Notes: a model not told the origin generated them from the letters alone. 64,000 bases of DNA from Mycobacterium sp. ST-F2 (GCF_001905655.1 NZ_JMHT01000057.1:62001-126000), one strand, 5' to 3'. Positions 8,579-16,773 are shown, counted from the first letter of the stretch. Numbers and translations: made by a program.

Positions 8579-8896
8579 TCAGATGTCCTTGCCATTGCGC
8601 TTGGAGATACGGACCTTCTTGCCGCTCTCCTCATCGACGCGGTAGCCGATGCGGGTCGCGTTGCCGTCGGAGTCGACCACCATCACGTTCGAAACGTGGA
8701 TCGGCGCCTCCTGGGTGACGATGCCACCCGACGATGCACCGCGCTCGTTCTGCGACTGCGCGGTGTGCTTCTTGATCCGGTTGACGCCCTCAACGAGCAC
8801 CTTGTTGCGGGTCGGGTAGGCCTCGATGACCTTGCCCTTGGCACCCTTGTCCTTGCCGGCGATGACCAGCACGGTGTCGCCCTTGTGCACCTTCAT
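8579..8896 (-). CDS. rplX: 50S ribosomal protein L24
   Basis: 105 residues beginning MKVHKGDTVLVIAGKDKGAKGKV, the KOW-type L24 signature; L24 is an assembly initiator on 23S rRNA. ATG 8894-8896 overlaps the rplN stop by one base, and a GTG one codon upstream is less likely. Confidence 0.98.
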   Translation of the reverse strand: MKVHKGDTVLVIAGKDKGAKGKVIEAYPTRNKVLVEGVNRIKKHTAQSQNERGASSGGIVTQEAPIHVSNVMVVDSDGNATRIGYRVDEESGKKVRISKRNGKDI

Positions 8897-9264
8897 CACA
8901 AAACCTCCGGGGCCAGCGAGACGATCTTCATGAACTTCTTCTCGCGCAGTTCGCGACCGACCGGCCCGAAGATGCGGGTACCGCGGGGGTCATTGTCGTT
9001 CTTGATGATGACGGCGGCGTTCTCGTCGAACTTGATGTAGCTGCCGTCCGGCCGGCGGCGCTCCTTGACGGTGCGCACGACGACGGCCTTGACCACGTCA
9101 CCACGCTTGACGTTGCCGCCCGGGATGGCGTCCTTGACGGTCGCCACGATGATGTCGCCGATGCCGGCGTAGCGCCGCGACGAGCCACCGAGCACGCGGA
9201 TGCAAAGGATTTCCTTTGCGCCCGTGTTGTCGGCGACCTTGAGTCGCGATTCCTGCTGAATCAC
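8896..9264 (-). CDS. rplN: 50S ribosomal protein L14
   Basis: 122 residues from a GTG start at 9262-9264 preceded by AGGAG (VIQQESRLKVADNTGAKEI). The L14 signature VKRGDVVKAVVVRTVKERRR is present. L14 lies at the subunit interface. In many bacteria rplN directly follows rpsQ in one operon. Here 7.6 kb of unrelated genes intervene, so rplN starts its own transcript. Confidence 0.98.
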   Translation of the reverse strand: MIQQESRLKVADNTGAKEILCIRVLGGSSRRYAGIGDIIVATVKDAIPGGNVKRGDVVKAVVVRTVKERRRPDGSYIKFDENAAVIIKNDNDPRGTRIFGPVGRELREKKFMKIVSLAPEVL

Positions 9265-9384
9265 TCGATCTCCTGACCTGGGTTTTGTATGCACGCCAGA
9301 TACCGACCTGGACGTGCGCGGTCTTGTTGTCCAAAGGCACGCGAGGTCACGTGATGACCGGGGTCTGCCCTGGGCAACCCTTAC

Positions 9385-9413
9385 ATAGTAGGCGAGCAGC
9401 CATAACGCTCCAA
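9385..9413 (-). promoter_or_regulatory. Probable promoter of rplN-rplX-rplE-rpsZ
   Basis: On the minus strand, TTGGAG (9413-9408), a 17-base spacer and TACTAT (9390-9385) form a good SigA-type promoter about 115 bases before the rplN start. An imperfect hairpin GGGTTGCCC/GGGCAGACCC (9361-9380) follows immediately in the 5' leader. Confidence 0.6.
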
Positions 9414-9445
9414 ATCGCTGCTCAACCAGCCTCGAAAACAACGAA

Positions 9446-9476
9446 ATGGTCGCTGCCGTTCGTCGGCAGCGACCAT
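9446..9476 (-). terminator. Terminator after the YeiH-family gene
   Basis: A perfect 13-bp stem ATGGTCGCTGCCG / CGGCAGCGACCAT with a five-base loop lies 25 bases downstream of the stop codon at 9502. On the minus strand it is followed by TTTCGTTGTTTT. Confidence 0.82.
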
Positions 9477-9501
9477 CGCGTCGTTCTGGAACAGCGGACG
9501 A

Positions 9502-10632
9502 TCAGCCCCCGATGCCCCAGCCCAGGACCCGCGACGTCAGCAGCACTAGTGCCAATGACACGGTCGCCACCACGACGAGGCCGATCACCGCGACGACGAG
9601 CGGGCGCCAGCCGGTGCGCGCGATCTGCCGGAAGTCGGTGGACAGCCCCACCCCGGCGAAGGTCAGTAGGAAGGCCCACTTGGACACCGCGGCCAGGTTC
9701 GCGATCTGCCCCTTGCTCAACAGCCCCGCGGTGACGACGGCCGAGACCGCGAGGAAGCCGAGCACGAACTTCGGGAACTTCTGCCAGACGAACGCCGCCT
9801 TGGCGCGCACGCCGGAGGCGACGGCGTCGGCCTCTCCCCTGGCGGCCCAGTAGATGGCGAAGCCGAGGACGACGAAGCCGATCAGCGCGTTGCGCACCGA
9901 CTTCACCAGCACGGCGGTCTTGCCGGCCTCGTCGGAGAACAGGTAGCCGGTGGCTGTGGTCTCGGCGGTGTTGTCCACCGCGAGGCCGGCCCACAATCCG
10001 AATTCGTGGTCGGTCAGCCCGATGGCGTGACCCAGTGGGGGCAGAATGAACAGCGCGACGGCGCCGAGCGCCAGGATGGAGGCGATCGCGTAGCTGACGT
10101 CGGAGTTGCGAGCGCGGATGGCGCCCTTGGCCGCGATGATCGCCGACACGCCGCAGATCGACGTCCCGATGGCCAGCAGTGAGCCGAGCTTGCCGGACAG
10201 GCCGAACCACCGGGCCGCGGCGAGAATGATCGCGCCCGCGACGGTCATGTCGATCAGGATCTGCACCAGGCTGGCGGCGCCGAGCTTGAGGACGTCGCCG
10301 AGGACGAACCGCGCCCCCAACAGGACGATGCCGACCTTGAGCCAGAATTCGTACGTGGCCACACCGGGACGGAAGATCCGGTGCAGGCCAACGGTGTTGG
10401 TGATGATCAACCCGAAAACGATGGCCCACAGCACGTATTCGATGTCGGGCACGTGCCAGTGCTGATGCTTGGCCAGCGCCAGCCAGCCGATCTGGGCATA
10501 TTTTCCGGCCAGGCCCACCGCGATCAGCAGCAGCAGACCGGGCACGTAGTCGAGGAACCTGCGGGCGCCCGTGGCTTCGGTGTGATCGCCCGATTCGACG
10601 TGGTCGGCGGTGTCAGCCGCATCGACGGTCAT
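9502..10632 (-). CDS. YeiH/UPF0324 family putative sulfate exporter
   Basis: 376 residues, very hydrophobic, with roughly ten membrane helices. Family-typical segments are AIVFGLIITNT near residue 72, KVGIVLLGARF near 98, GTSICGVSAIIAA near 155 and the C-terminal half-repeat FLLTFAGVGLSTDFR. The family is annotated as putative sulfate exporters (PSE), mostly by analogy. The gene is four bases downstream of a 41-residue one-helix protein. An arylsulfatase lies nearby, so handling of sulfate or a related anion is plausible but unproven. Confidence 0.85.
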   Translation of the reverse strand: MTVDAADTADHVESGDHTEATGARRFLDYVPGLLLLIAVGLAGKYAQIGWLALAKHQHWHVPDIEYVLWAIVFGLIITNTVGLHRIFRPGVATYEFWLKVGIVLLGARFVLGDVLKLGAASLVQILIDMTVAGAIILAAARWFGLSGKLGSLLAIGTSICGVSAIIAAKGAIRARNSDVSYAIASILALGAVALFILPPLGHAIGLTDHEFGLWAGLAVDNTAETTATGYLFSDEAGKTAVLVKSVRNALIGFVVLGFAIYWAARGEADAVASGVRAKAAFVWQKFPKFVLGFLAVSAVVTAGLLSKGQIANLAAVSKWAFLLTFAGVGLSTDFRQIARTGWRPLVVAVIGLVVVATVSLALVLLTSRVLGWGIGG

Positions 10633-10636
10633 CGCG

Positions 10637-10762
10637 TCACCAACCGATCTTCGGCAGCACGCCGGCCACGGCCAGTGCCGTCACGGCCAGCCCCAAAATC
10701 GTTGCCCACCAATCAGTCCCGACGCGGCTTATCCAGCCTTGCGTCGCGTCGCTCTCAGTCAT
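10637..10762 (-). CDS. 41-residue single-helix membrane protein preceding the YeiH-family gene
   Basis: Starts at ATG 10760-10762 (MTESDATQGWISRVGTDWWA), with a weak GGGAG a few bases upstream, and ends with TGA four bases before the exporter's ATG. Residues 18-36 (WWATILGLAVTALAVAGVL) form one membrane helix. Some longer YeiH-type proteins begin with a similar DWWA..GL helix, from my knowledge of the family. This may therefore be a detached first helix or small subunit of the transporter. The frame is clean and short, with high-GC codon usage. Confidence 0.7.
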   Translation of the reverse strand: MTESDATQGWISRVGTDWWATILGLAVTALAVAGVLPKIGW

Positions 10763-10903
10763 CACGCCTCTCCCGTCACCGATGTTGGGCTCATGGTGGC
10801 GGGTGCCGCGCCGCGTGCACAGGGATCTGCTCGCGCTGAATCTGAACGGACCGGCGGGTCAGCCGAGAAGCGCGTGCGCCAGCCGCGTCAGCGCGCCGCT
10901 GAT

Positions 10904-11077
10904 CTGCGGACCCTGCCGGTCGGCACCGCCTATGCGGTGTTCACCGGCTTCGGCGCCGTCGGGGCCATCGCCATCGGGGTTCTGGTCCACAAGGATCCAC
11001 TGAATATCGGCCGGTCGGTGGCCTTGTCGATGATCGTCGGCGGAATCGTGTTGGCGCGCTTGACCAATCCTGAGTAG
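10904..11077 (+). pseudogene. Remnant of a small multidrug resistance (SMR/EmrE-like) transporter, C-terminal half only
   Basis: The frame LRTLPVGTAYAVFTGFGAVG... ending ARLTNPE matches the second half of SMR proteins, including the (L/I)PVGTAYA(V/I)WTG signature and the last helix. An intact SMR protein is about 105 residues. Here only about 58 remain, and the in-frame sequence upstream is polar and Arg-rich in place of the first two helices and their catalytic Glu. No missing half was found in the other frames between 10763 and 10904, so it looks like a deletion remnant. Confidence 0.75.
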
Positions 11078-11093
11078 TGAGCGGCAGCCCCGC

Positions 11094-11813
11094 TCAGCCC
11101 ATCCGGATACCGAAATCCCCCAGCAGCACCGGCTTTGCCGCATCGAGTCCCTTCGAACCGGCGGGCCCCTGCAACTGCAGCGCGATGAGGTAGTCCCCGT
11201 TGTTGGTCCACACATGCACGATGCGGTCGACGTAATCGCTGCCGGAGCCGGGCTTGTCGGCGAGCACACCCATCAGCTTCTGCCCGCTGTAACCGCACAA
11301 TTCGTCGGGCAGGATGCTGACGCTGTTGAATTCGTGGCCCGCGGTGCGCGCGTCGGCGTATCCCTGGAACGCCGCGGCGGCATCCTGCGGCGTTGGAGTG
11401 ATCTTCACGGTGCCGGTCAGGCCGTCGGGACCGGCCAGGTTCAGCGCGACATCCCCGGACGGCGGCGCCCCCGGACTGAATCCATCAGGGACCGCGACGA
11501 CGACGGTCGGCGAGCCGGGCGCTCCCGTGGTCGCGGTCATCGTCTGCGCGGGCGGGCTCGGCGGGTCGCAGACCTGCTCCCCTGCCGTGACGGGGCGTTT
11601 GGTGGTTTCGACCACTCCGTACGTCGGCAGGTCGGGCATCTTCGACCCGGATGCCGCCGTGGTCGACGACGACGGGGCAGACGTACTGGTCGTGATCGTG
11701 GTGCCGTCGGATTTGGTTGTAGTGGCAGGCTTCTCGTCGGTCTTACCGCCGCAGGCTCCCAACAGCACCGCCGCCGACATCGCGGCGACGCACCGGATGA
11801 TCGGTCCGCTCAT
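11094..11813 (-). CDS. LpqN/LpqT-family lipoprotein
   Basis: 239 residues. The signal peptide ends in the lipobox LLGAC with C21 as the lipidated residue. A Ser/Thr-rich linker (about 35-60) leads to a C-terminal domain (about 90-239) resembling mycobacterial LpqN: PDGFSPG near 110, the paired cysteines of VCDPPSP and ELCGYSG, and HVWTNNGDYLIALQLQGP. It is likely anchored on the outer face of the membrane. It starts nine bases after the atsA stop, so it is probably co-transcribed with atsA. Confidence 0.8.
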   Translation of the reverse strand: MSGPIIRCVAAMSAAVLLGACGGKTDEKPATTTKSDGTTITTSTSAPSSSTTAASGSKMPDLPTYGVVETTKRPVTAGEQVCDPPSPPAQTMTATTGAPGSPTVVVAVPDGFSPGAPPSGDVALNLAGPDGLTGTVKITPTPQDAAAAFQGYADARTAGHEFNSVSILPDELCGYSGQKLMGVLADKPGSGSDYVDRIVHVWTNNGDYLIALQLQGPAGSKGLDAAKPVLLGDFGIRMG

Positions 11814-11822
11814 CTCAGTCCC

Positions 11823-14174
11823 CTAGTCCTTGCAGAACGCCTTGGCCAGTTCCTGTTCGACGTCAAGATACGGCGTACCCGAGATGTCGACGACGACTTT
11901 GGCGATGGTGCCACCGACAAAGGGAAACGGGGCCCGGAAGCGGTTCGACACCGGCTGGCCCGCGTTGCGCCCGACGGCGACGCCACCCCCGGCGAGACCG
12001 AAGGTGCCCGGGTGGGCGCGGATATCCGGGCGGGTTGCCACCACCGCGTCGTCGATGCGCAGTTCGACGGTGCCGAGCGGCGTGTGACTGCCTTCCACGG
12101 TGCCGGTGCGGTCGTAGTGGACGCCGAACACGTGCCGCCCCAAGGGCAACGGATCGAGCGCGGACACCACCTGCTCGTCTTCGCCCATGAAGTTGTAGAC
12201 GTACTGCAGCCGGCCGTCCTGGACGAACAGCACATGTCCGCCATGGCCGGCGCCCTGCTTGAAAAGCACCCCTTCGGCGGCCGCCGATTCGACGTCGACC
12301 TCCGCCAGCACCGAGAACGACTGTCCCCGTAGTTCGACGCCGGCGCCGATACCCACCTCGGCGGTGCCCGGGTAGTAGGTGAACGTCTGACGGTCGCGCA
12401 TCAGGTAGGGGCGGTCGCGCAGCAGCGTCTCGAACACGTTGAGGTCCGCCAGCGGCAGGCCGTTGTACTTGGCCGCCTCGGCGAACCAGAGTTCCTGCAT
12501 TTCAGCAAGTTTCGCGGGATTCTGTGTGGCGAGGTCATGGCATTGACTGCGGTCTGATGCGATGTGGAAGAGCTCCCAGCGGTCCTTGTCGAAGTGCGAC
12601 CACCCCGACGGCGTGGCGGCGTGCACCGTGTTGGCGAACCAGCCGTCGTGCCAGATGCCCCGCGTGCCCAGCATCGCGTAGAACTGCGTCGTCTTGCCGG
12701 TGCCGGCCGCCGAATCTTCGAGGGCCGCTTTGAAACTCACGCCTTCGAGCGGCCGCTGCGGCACGCCGCGCACCTCGGTCGGTGGTTCGATGTCCAGCAG
12801 GTCGTAGACCGTCGGGGTGATGTCGGCGACGTTGACGTAGTTGTCGCGCACTTCGCCGTGTGCGGCGATTCCGTTGGGCCAGCTGATGATCGCGGTGTCG
12901 GCGATACCGCCTTCATGGGAGGCATAGCGCTTGAACAGTTTGTAGGGCGTGTTGAAGGCCATCGCCCAGCCGATCGGATAGTGGTTGTAGGTGTCCGGCG
13001 AACCCAGGGTGTCGAAGTACCGCATGCTCTCTTCGACGGTGTCGATGTAGCCGTTGAAGAATTTGTTCTCGTTGACCGAGCCGTTGGGGCCGCCTTCGCC
13101 GCTGGCCCCGTTGTCGGAGATGACGACGATGAGGGTGTTGTCCAGCTGCCCCGACTCCTCCAGGTAGTCGAGAATCCGCCCGATCTGCGCGTCGGTGTAC
13201 GACAGGAAGCCGGCGAACACCTCGGCCATGCGGGCGAACAGCCGCTTCTCGTCGTCGCTCAGTCCGTCCCAGGGCCGCACCGTGTCCTGCAGCGGCCACG
13301 GCTCACCGTTCGGACCCTTGACGTCCAGATAGGAATTCATGGGCGAGAGCTCGGTGTCGGGCGGCACGATGCCCAGGCGCTTCTGGTTCTCGAGCACCAG
13401 GTCGCGGTAGGCCTCGTAGCCCATGTCGAATTTGCCGGCGTATTTGTCGGCCCAATCCTTGAAGACGTGGTGCGGCGCGTGACCCGCCCCCGGACAGACG
13501 TACGAGAACCAGGGCTTGTCCGGAGCGATGACCTTGGCGTCCCGGATGAACTCGATGGTCTTGTCCGCCAGGTCTTTTGACAGGTGATAGCCCTCTTCGG
13601 GAGTGGCCGGTGGCGCGACGGGATGGTTGTCGTAGACCAGCTCCGGGTACCACTGGTCGGTCTCGCCGCCCATGAATCCGTAGAAGCGTTCGAAGCCGCG
13701 CGACAGCGGCCAGTGCCGTTTGGTGGACGCGAGGTTCGACTCCTCCAGCGGCGTCAGGTGCCATTTGCCGACGCAGTAGGTGTTCCAGCCCCGCTCGGCC
13801 AACACCTCGGACAGCAGTGCGGTCTCAAAAGGGATGCGGCCGTGGCAGTTCGGGAAGCCGTCGGTGAATTCCTCGATGGTGGCCATGCCCACCGAGGTCG
13901 CGTTGCGTCCGGTGAGCAGCGAGGCCCGCGTCGGCGAACACAGGGCGGTGGTGTGGAACTGCGACAGCCGCACCCCCTTGTCGGCGATGCGGCGCATGGC
14001 CGGCATGTCGACGAGGCCGCCGAAGCAGTCCCAGGTCGCGATGCCGGTGTCGTCCCACACCAGATACAGCACATTGGGTGCGCCCGCCGGTGCGACCGGC
14101 GCCGCGTAGGGAGTCCAGTCGGGCTCCGAGTCGCGGATGTCGAGTTTGATCTTGCCCTGGAATTCAGTTGCCAT
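11823..14174 (-). CDS. atsA: Arylsulfatase AtsA
   Basis: 783 residues, close to the M. tuberculosis Rv0711 length. The sulfatase signature C79-S-P-T-R-A-S is present; C79 must be oxidised to formylglycine for activity. Metal ligands are seen in LVWDDTG (D41, D42) and VVISDNGASGEGG. There is no signal peptide, so it is probably cytoplasmic like the Pseudomonas-type enzymes. In M. tuberculosis the gene next to atsA encodes the formylglycine-generating enzyme (Rv0712), but no FGE-like gene is in this window. The lipoprotein gene follows. Confidence 0.95.
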   Translation of the reverse strand: MATEFQGKIKLDIRDSEPDWTPYAAPVAPAGAPNVLYLVWDDTGIATWDCFGGLVDMPAMRRIADKGVRLSQFHTTALCSPTRASLLTGRNATSVGMATIEEFTDGFPNCHGRIPFETALLSEVLAERGWNTYCVGKWHLTPLEESNLASTKRHWPLSRGFERFYGFMGGETDQWYPELVYDNHPVAPPATPEEGYHLSKDLADKTIEFIRDAKVIAPDKPWFSYVCPGAGHAPHHVFKDWADKYAGKFDMGYEAYRDLVLENQKRLGIVPPDTELSPMNSYLDVKGPNGEPWPLQDTVRPWDGLSDDEKRLFARMAEVFAGFLSYTDAQIGRILDYLEESGQLDNTLIVVISDNGASGEGGPNGSVNENKFFNGYIDTVEESMRYFDTLGSPDTYNHYPIGWAMAFNTPYKLFKRYASHEGGIADTAIISWPNGIAAHGEVRDNYVNVADITPTVYDLLDIEPPTEVRGVPQRPLEGVSFKAALEDSAAGTGKTTQFYAMLGTRGIWHDGWFANTVHAATPSGWSHFDKDRWELFHIASDRSQCHDLATQNPAKLAEMQELWFAEAAKYNGLPLADLNVFETLLRDRPYLMRDRQTFTYYPGTAEVGIGAGVELRGQSFSVLAEVDVESAAAEGVLFKQGAGHGGHVLFVQDGRLQYVYNFMGEDEQVVSALDPLPLGRHVFGVHYDRTGTVEGSHTPLGTVELRIDDAVVATRPDIRAHPGTFGLAGGGVAVGRNAGQPVSNRFRAPFPFVGGTIAKVVVDISGTPYLDVEQELAKAFCKD

Positions 14175-14289
14175 GACGCCTCGTCCCGGTCAGTGCTCGC
14201 CGAATCCGGCGATCCGCCCGGAGATTACACCCGGGAGCTGGGCTGCGCCCGCGATATTGACGTTCACGACGAGCTACCGCCGGCTACGC

Positions 14290-14976
14290 CTATGGCAGCA
14301 CCACCCGGCCGACCATGTCGCCCGGCAACGCATCCGTAGCGCGGCCCAACGGCTCAACCGTCACACCCAGCGCCGTGGCCCGCCCGATGTCCGGCACCAT
14401 CACAGTGCGCAGGTCACGCGTGGCCGGCGCGGCGGCAATCGGGACCCCGTCCTTCATCAGCCACACCTGATAGGCCATGCCCTGTGGCGGCGCGGCAGCC
14501 CCGTCGAACATCACCATGCCGTCGCCGCGCTCCCGGGAGTACACGACGGTCGCCGTCCCGCCGGAGCGCAGGGCCGTGGACACGCTGCGGACGTCGGGCG
14601 CCGTCATCACCCGTTCGGCGACCGGCGGTGCGGGCGGCGGGCGCAGCATCCAACCCGCCGCGAACGCGCTGCCGCCGACGGCGAGCACCGCCGCTGCGAC
14701 CAGAACCGCATTACGCCACCGACGTTCGCGAGCCTGACTCCGGTTGCCTTGCAGCACAGCAACTCTCAGCGCCGCTGGCGGCGGCACGGCCGTGGCGTCC
14801 GACAGGGTCACCAGCGTCTCGCGAGCCTCGGCCACCTGACTGCGGAACGCCTCCGCCACGGCGCCGGGCGCCGTGGTCAGCCGCCGCTCGATCTCGGCAC
14901 GTTCCGAGTCGGAGACGGCATCGAGCGCATACGGCACGGCCAACTCCAGCAGATCGAATTCGGACGGATCGGTCAT
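14290..14976 (-). CDS. rskA: Anti-sigma-K factor RskA
   Basis: 228 residues from ATG 14974-14976, which overlaps the sigK stop as ATGA; an upstream ATG at 14991 would overlap sigK more. The N-terminal cytoplasmic sigma-binding part is FDLLELAVPYALDAVSDSERAEIERR. One membrane helix lies near residues 90-111, followed by the extracytoplasmic RskA domain (RVMTAPDVRSVSTAL, YQVWLMKDG). RskA sequesters SigK at the membrane and is released by regulated proteolysis. Coupling to sigK keeps the two in balance. Confidence 0.94.
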   Translation of the reverse strand: MTDPSEFDLLELAVPYALDAVSDSERAEIERRLTTAPGAVAEAFRSQVAEARETLVTLSDATAVPPPAALRVAVLQGNRSQARERRWRNAVLVAAAVLAVGGSAFAAGWMLRPPPAPPVAERVMTAPDVRSVSTALRSGGTATVVYSRERGDGMVMFDGAAAPPQGMAYQVWLMKDGVPIAAAPATRDLRTVMVPDIGRATALGVTVEPLGRATDALPGDMVGRVVLP

Positions 14977-15536
14977 GGTGTCCCCAGACAATCACGGAGC
15001 TTGCGCAGCCCTTCGCGCATCCGCGATTTCACGGTGCCGAGACTCGTGGCCAGTCGCTCGGAGACCTGCGCGTAGGTCAGGCCGTCGTAATAGGCCAATT
15101 CGATTGCCGCACGCTGCGAATCTGTGAGAGCGTCGAGGCAGCCGACCACGCGCCGACTGTCGTCACCCCGCACCGCCGCCTCCGCCACCACATCGGACGG
15201 CCGATCGAGATGCGTTGTGCCGTAGTCCCATTCACGACGACGGCTCGCCGCTTCCGCGCGTACCCGATCGACCGCCCGGCGGTGCGCCAGCGTCAGCACC
15301 CAGGCAACCGCCGAACCCTCGACGGAGTCGTAACCGGCAGCCGCACGCCACACCTGTGCGTACACCTCCTGCGTCGTCTCCTCGCTGTAGCCCGGATCCC
15401 GCAGCACCCGCAGGATCAGGCCGAACACCCGGGCACATGTCGCGTCATAGAACGACGCGAAAGCGTCGGCATCCCCTTCGGCGACACGCTCCAGCAAGGC
15501 ACCGAGATCGGGGGCGTGCTCAGACGATACGGCCAT
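14973..15536 (-). CDS. sigK: ECF RNA polymerase sigma factor SigK
   Basis: 187 residues from ATG 15536, equal in length to M. tuberculosis SigK as I recall it. Region 2 is FASFYDATCARVFGLILRVLRDPGYSEETTQEVY in successive segments, and region 4 is LDALTDSQRAAIELAYYDGLTYAQVSERL, followed by GTVKSRMREGLRKLR. In M. tuberculosis SigK drives mpt83-dipZ-mpt70. Here it sits 24 bases downstream of a dipZ-like gene and overlaps rskA. Confidence 0.95.
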   Translation of the reverse strand: MAVSSEHAPDLGALLERVAEGDADAFASFYDATCARVFGLILRVLRDPGYSEETTQEVYAQVWRAAAGYDSVEGSAVAWVLTLAHRRAVDRVRAEAASRRREWDYGTTHLDRPSDVVAEAAVRGDDSRRVVGCLDALTDSQRAAIELAYYDGLTYAQVSERLATSLGTVKSRMREGLRKLRDCLGTP

Positions 15537-15560
15537 CGTCGAGCAGCCTAGCCTCACCCG

Positions 15561-16739
15561 TCAGTGCTTCGCCTGCGCCAGCAGCTCACGGATCATGCCC
15601 TCGGTGACGTCGTAGTCACCCTCACCGAACTTGAGGTGGCGGACGACGCCGGCGGCGTCGATCAGGTAGCTCGCCGGCCAGTACTGGTTCTGGTAGTTGT
15701 TCCAGGTGTCGTACGAGTTGTCCAGGGCAACCGGATACTTGATGTGCAGATCTGCCGCACCCTTGATGACGCCGTCGCGGTCGTGTTCGAACTGGTATTC
15801 CGGCGTGTGCACGCCGATCACGGTGAAGCCCTGGTCCTTGTAGCGGTCGTACCAACCGGTGATGTGCTCGATGGCACGCTGGCAGTTGATGCAGGTGTAG
15901 GTCCAGAAGTCGACGAGAACCACCTTGCCACGCAAGGCTTTCAGGTCCAGCGGGGCGTCACCCGGGGTGTTGAACCAGCTGTCGATGCCGACGATGTCCG
16001 GCGCGGTACCGCAATCCTGCAGGACGCTCGCGCCCTCCGCACAGCTCGACAGGCCGACGCCGGCCGGCGCGATGCGGGCCTGCAGTGTCGCGGTGTAGTC
16101 GGGAATCTTCCGTTGCACCGTGGCGGGCACATTCAGCGCCAGCGCCACCGCGGCGACCAGCATGACCACTCCAGCCGCAGCCCGGATCTGTCGCTGCCGC
16201 TGCTGAAATGCCTTGACCCGCTCGGCAACTCGCTGGCCACCCACCGCGAACAGCAGCAACGGCAGTGCGGTGCCGACTGCGAACGACGCGGTCAGTGCCA
16301 CGGTATCGAGCCCGATCCGGCCGGTCGCGCCGGCCACCACGATCGCCGCCAGCACGGGTCCCGCGCATGGCGCGTAGAGCACACCCAACGCCAGGCCGAG
16401 CCCGAAACCCTTGCGGTTGCCGGCGATGTCACGTTGCGGCAGGCGTGCGAACGGCGCTTCCAGCAGGCGTTCGACGCGCGGGAAGATCAGGCCGACACCG
16501 ATGGCCGTGAGCGCCACCAGACCGACCCAGCGGATGATTTCGGCCGGCACGTGCAATTGCTGCAGCACGACGGTACCGAGCAGGGTCACCACGCTGAAGC
16601 TCAGGACCAGCCCGGCGACCACCCGGTAGGGCGCGCGGCTGGTGCCGGAAAACAGGACCACGGGCAGGACCGGCAGGATGCACGGCGAGATACCGGTGAT
16701 CAGCCCGCCGAGGAATCCGATGAGGACGAGTGTGTACAT
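15561..16739 (-). CDS. dipZ: DipZ-like CcdA-thioredoxin fusion (membrane thiol-disulfide relay)
   Basis: 392 residues from ATG 16737-16739. Residues 1-205 form a CcdA-type electron-transfer membrane domain with redox cysteines C20 (SPC-ILPV) and C125 (YAPCAGPV). Residues about 240-392 form a TlpA/thioredoxin-like extracytoplasmic domain with active site C283-x-x-C286 (YTCINC). It should carry electrons outward to reduce cell-envelope disulfides. M. tuberculosis DipZ is much longer, with an additional C-terminal domain absent here. It is the first gene of dipZ-sigK-rskA. Confidence 0.92.
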   Translation of the reverse strand: MYTLVLIGFLGGLITGISPCILPVLPVVLFSGTSRAPYRVVAGLVLSFSVVTLLGTVVLQQLHVPAEIIRWVGLVALTAIGVGLIFPRVERLLEAPFARLPQRDIAGNRKGFGLGLALGVLYAPCAGPVLAAIVVAGATGRIGLDTVALTASFAVGTALPLLLFAVGGQRVAERVKAFQQRQRQIRAAAGVVMLVAAVALALNVPATVQRKIPDYTATLQARIAPAGVGLSSCAEGASVLQDCGTAPDIVGIDSWFNTPGDAPLDLKALRGKVVLVDFWTYTCINCQRAIEHITGWYDRYKDQGFTVIGVHTPEYQFEHDRDGVIKGAADLHIKYPVALDNSYDTWNNYQNQYWPASYLIDAAGVVRHLKFGEGDYDVTEGMIRELLAQAKH

Positions 16740-16746
16740 GCCCCGT

Positions 16747-16773
16747 ATTCGGAGCCGACGCCGATCCGGATTG
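16747..16773 (-). promoter_or_regulatory. Putative SigK-type leaderless promoter of dipZ-sigK-rskA
   Basis: On the minus strand, CAATCC (16773-16768), 15 bases, then CCGAAT (16752-16747). This resembles the SigK promoter pattern known from M. tuberculosis (CCATCC ... CCGAAT). The -10 element ends seven bases before the dipZ ATG, so transcription would begin at or next to the start codon, giving a leaderless mRNA. It suggests SigK autoregulation through dipZ. The -35 has one mismatch and the spacing is slightly short. Confidence 0.6.

Noticed and set aside
9265..9441. N-terminal extension of L14 to 181 residues
   Set aside because: The GTG at 9264 with AGGAG gives the standard 122-residue protein; the upstream frame crosses the promoter and is not L14-like.
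10793..11077. Reading the SMR remnant as an intact 94-residue protein from ATG 10793
   Set aside because: The first 37 residues are polar and Arg-rich rather than the required membrane helices, so a functional SMR transporter is unlikely.
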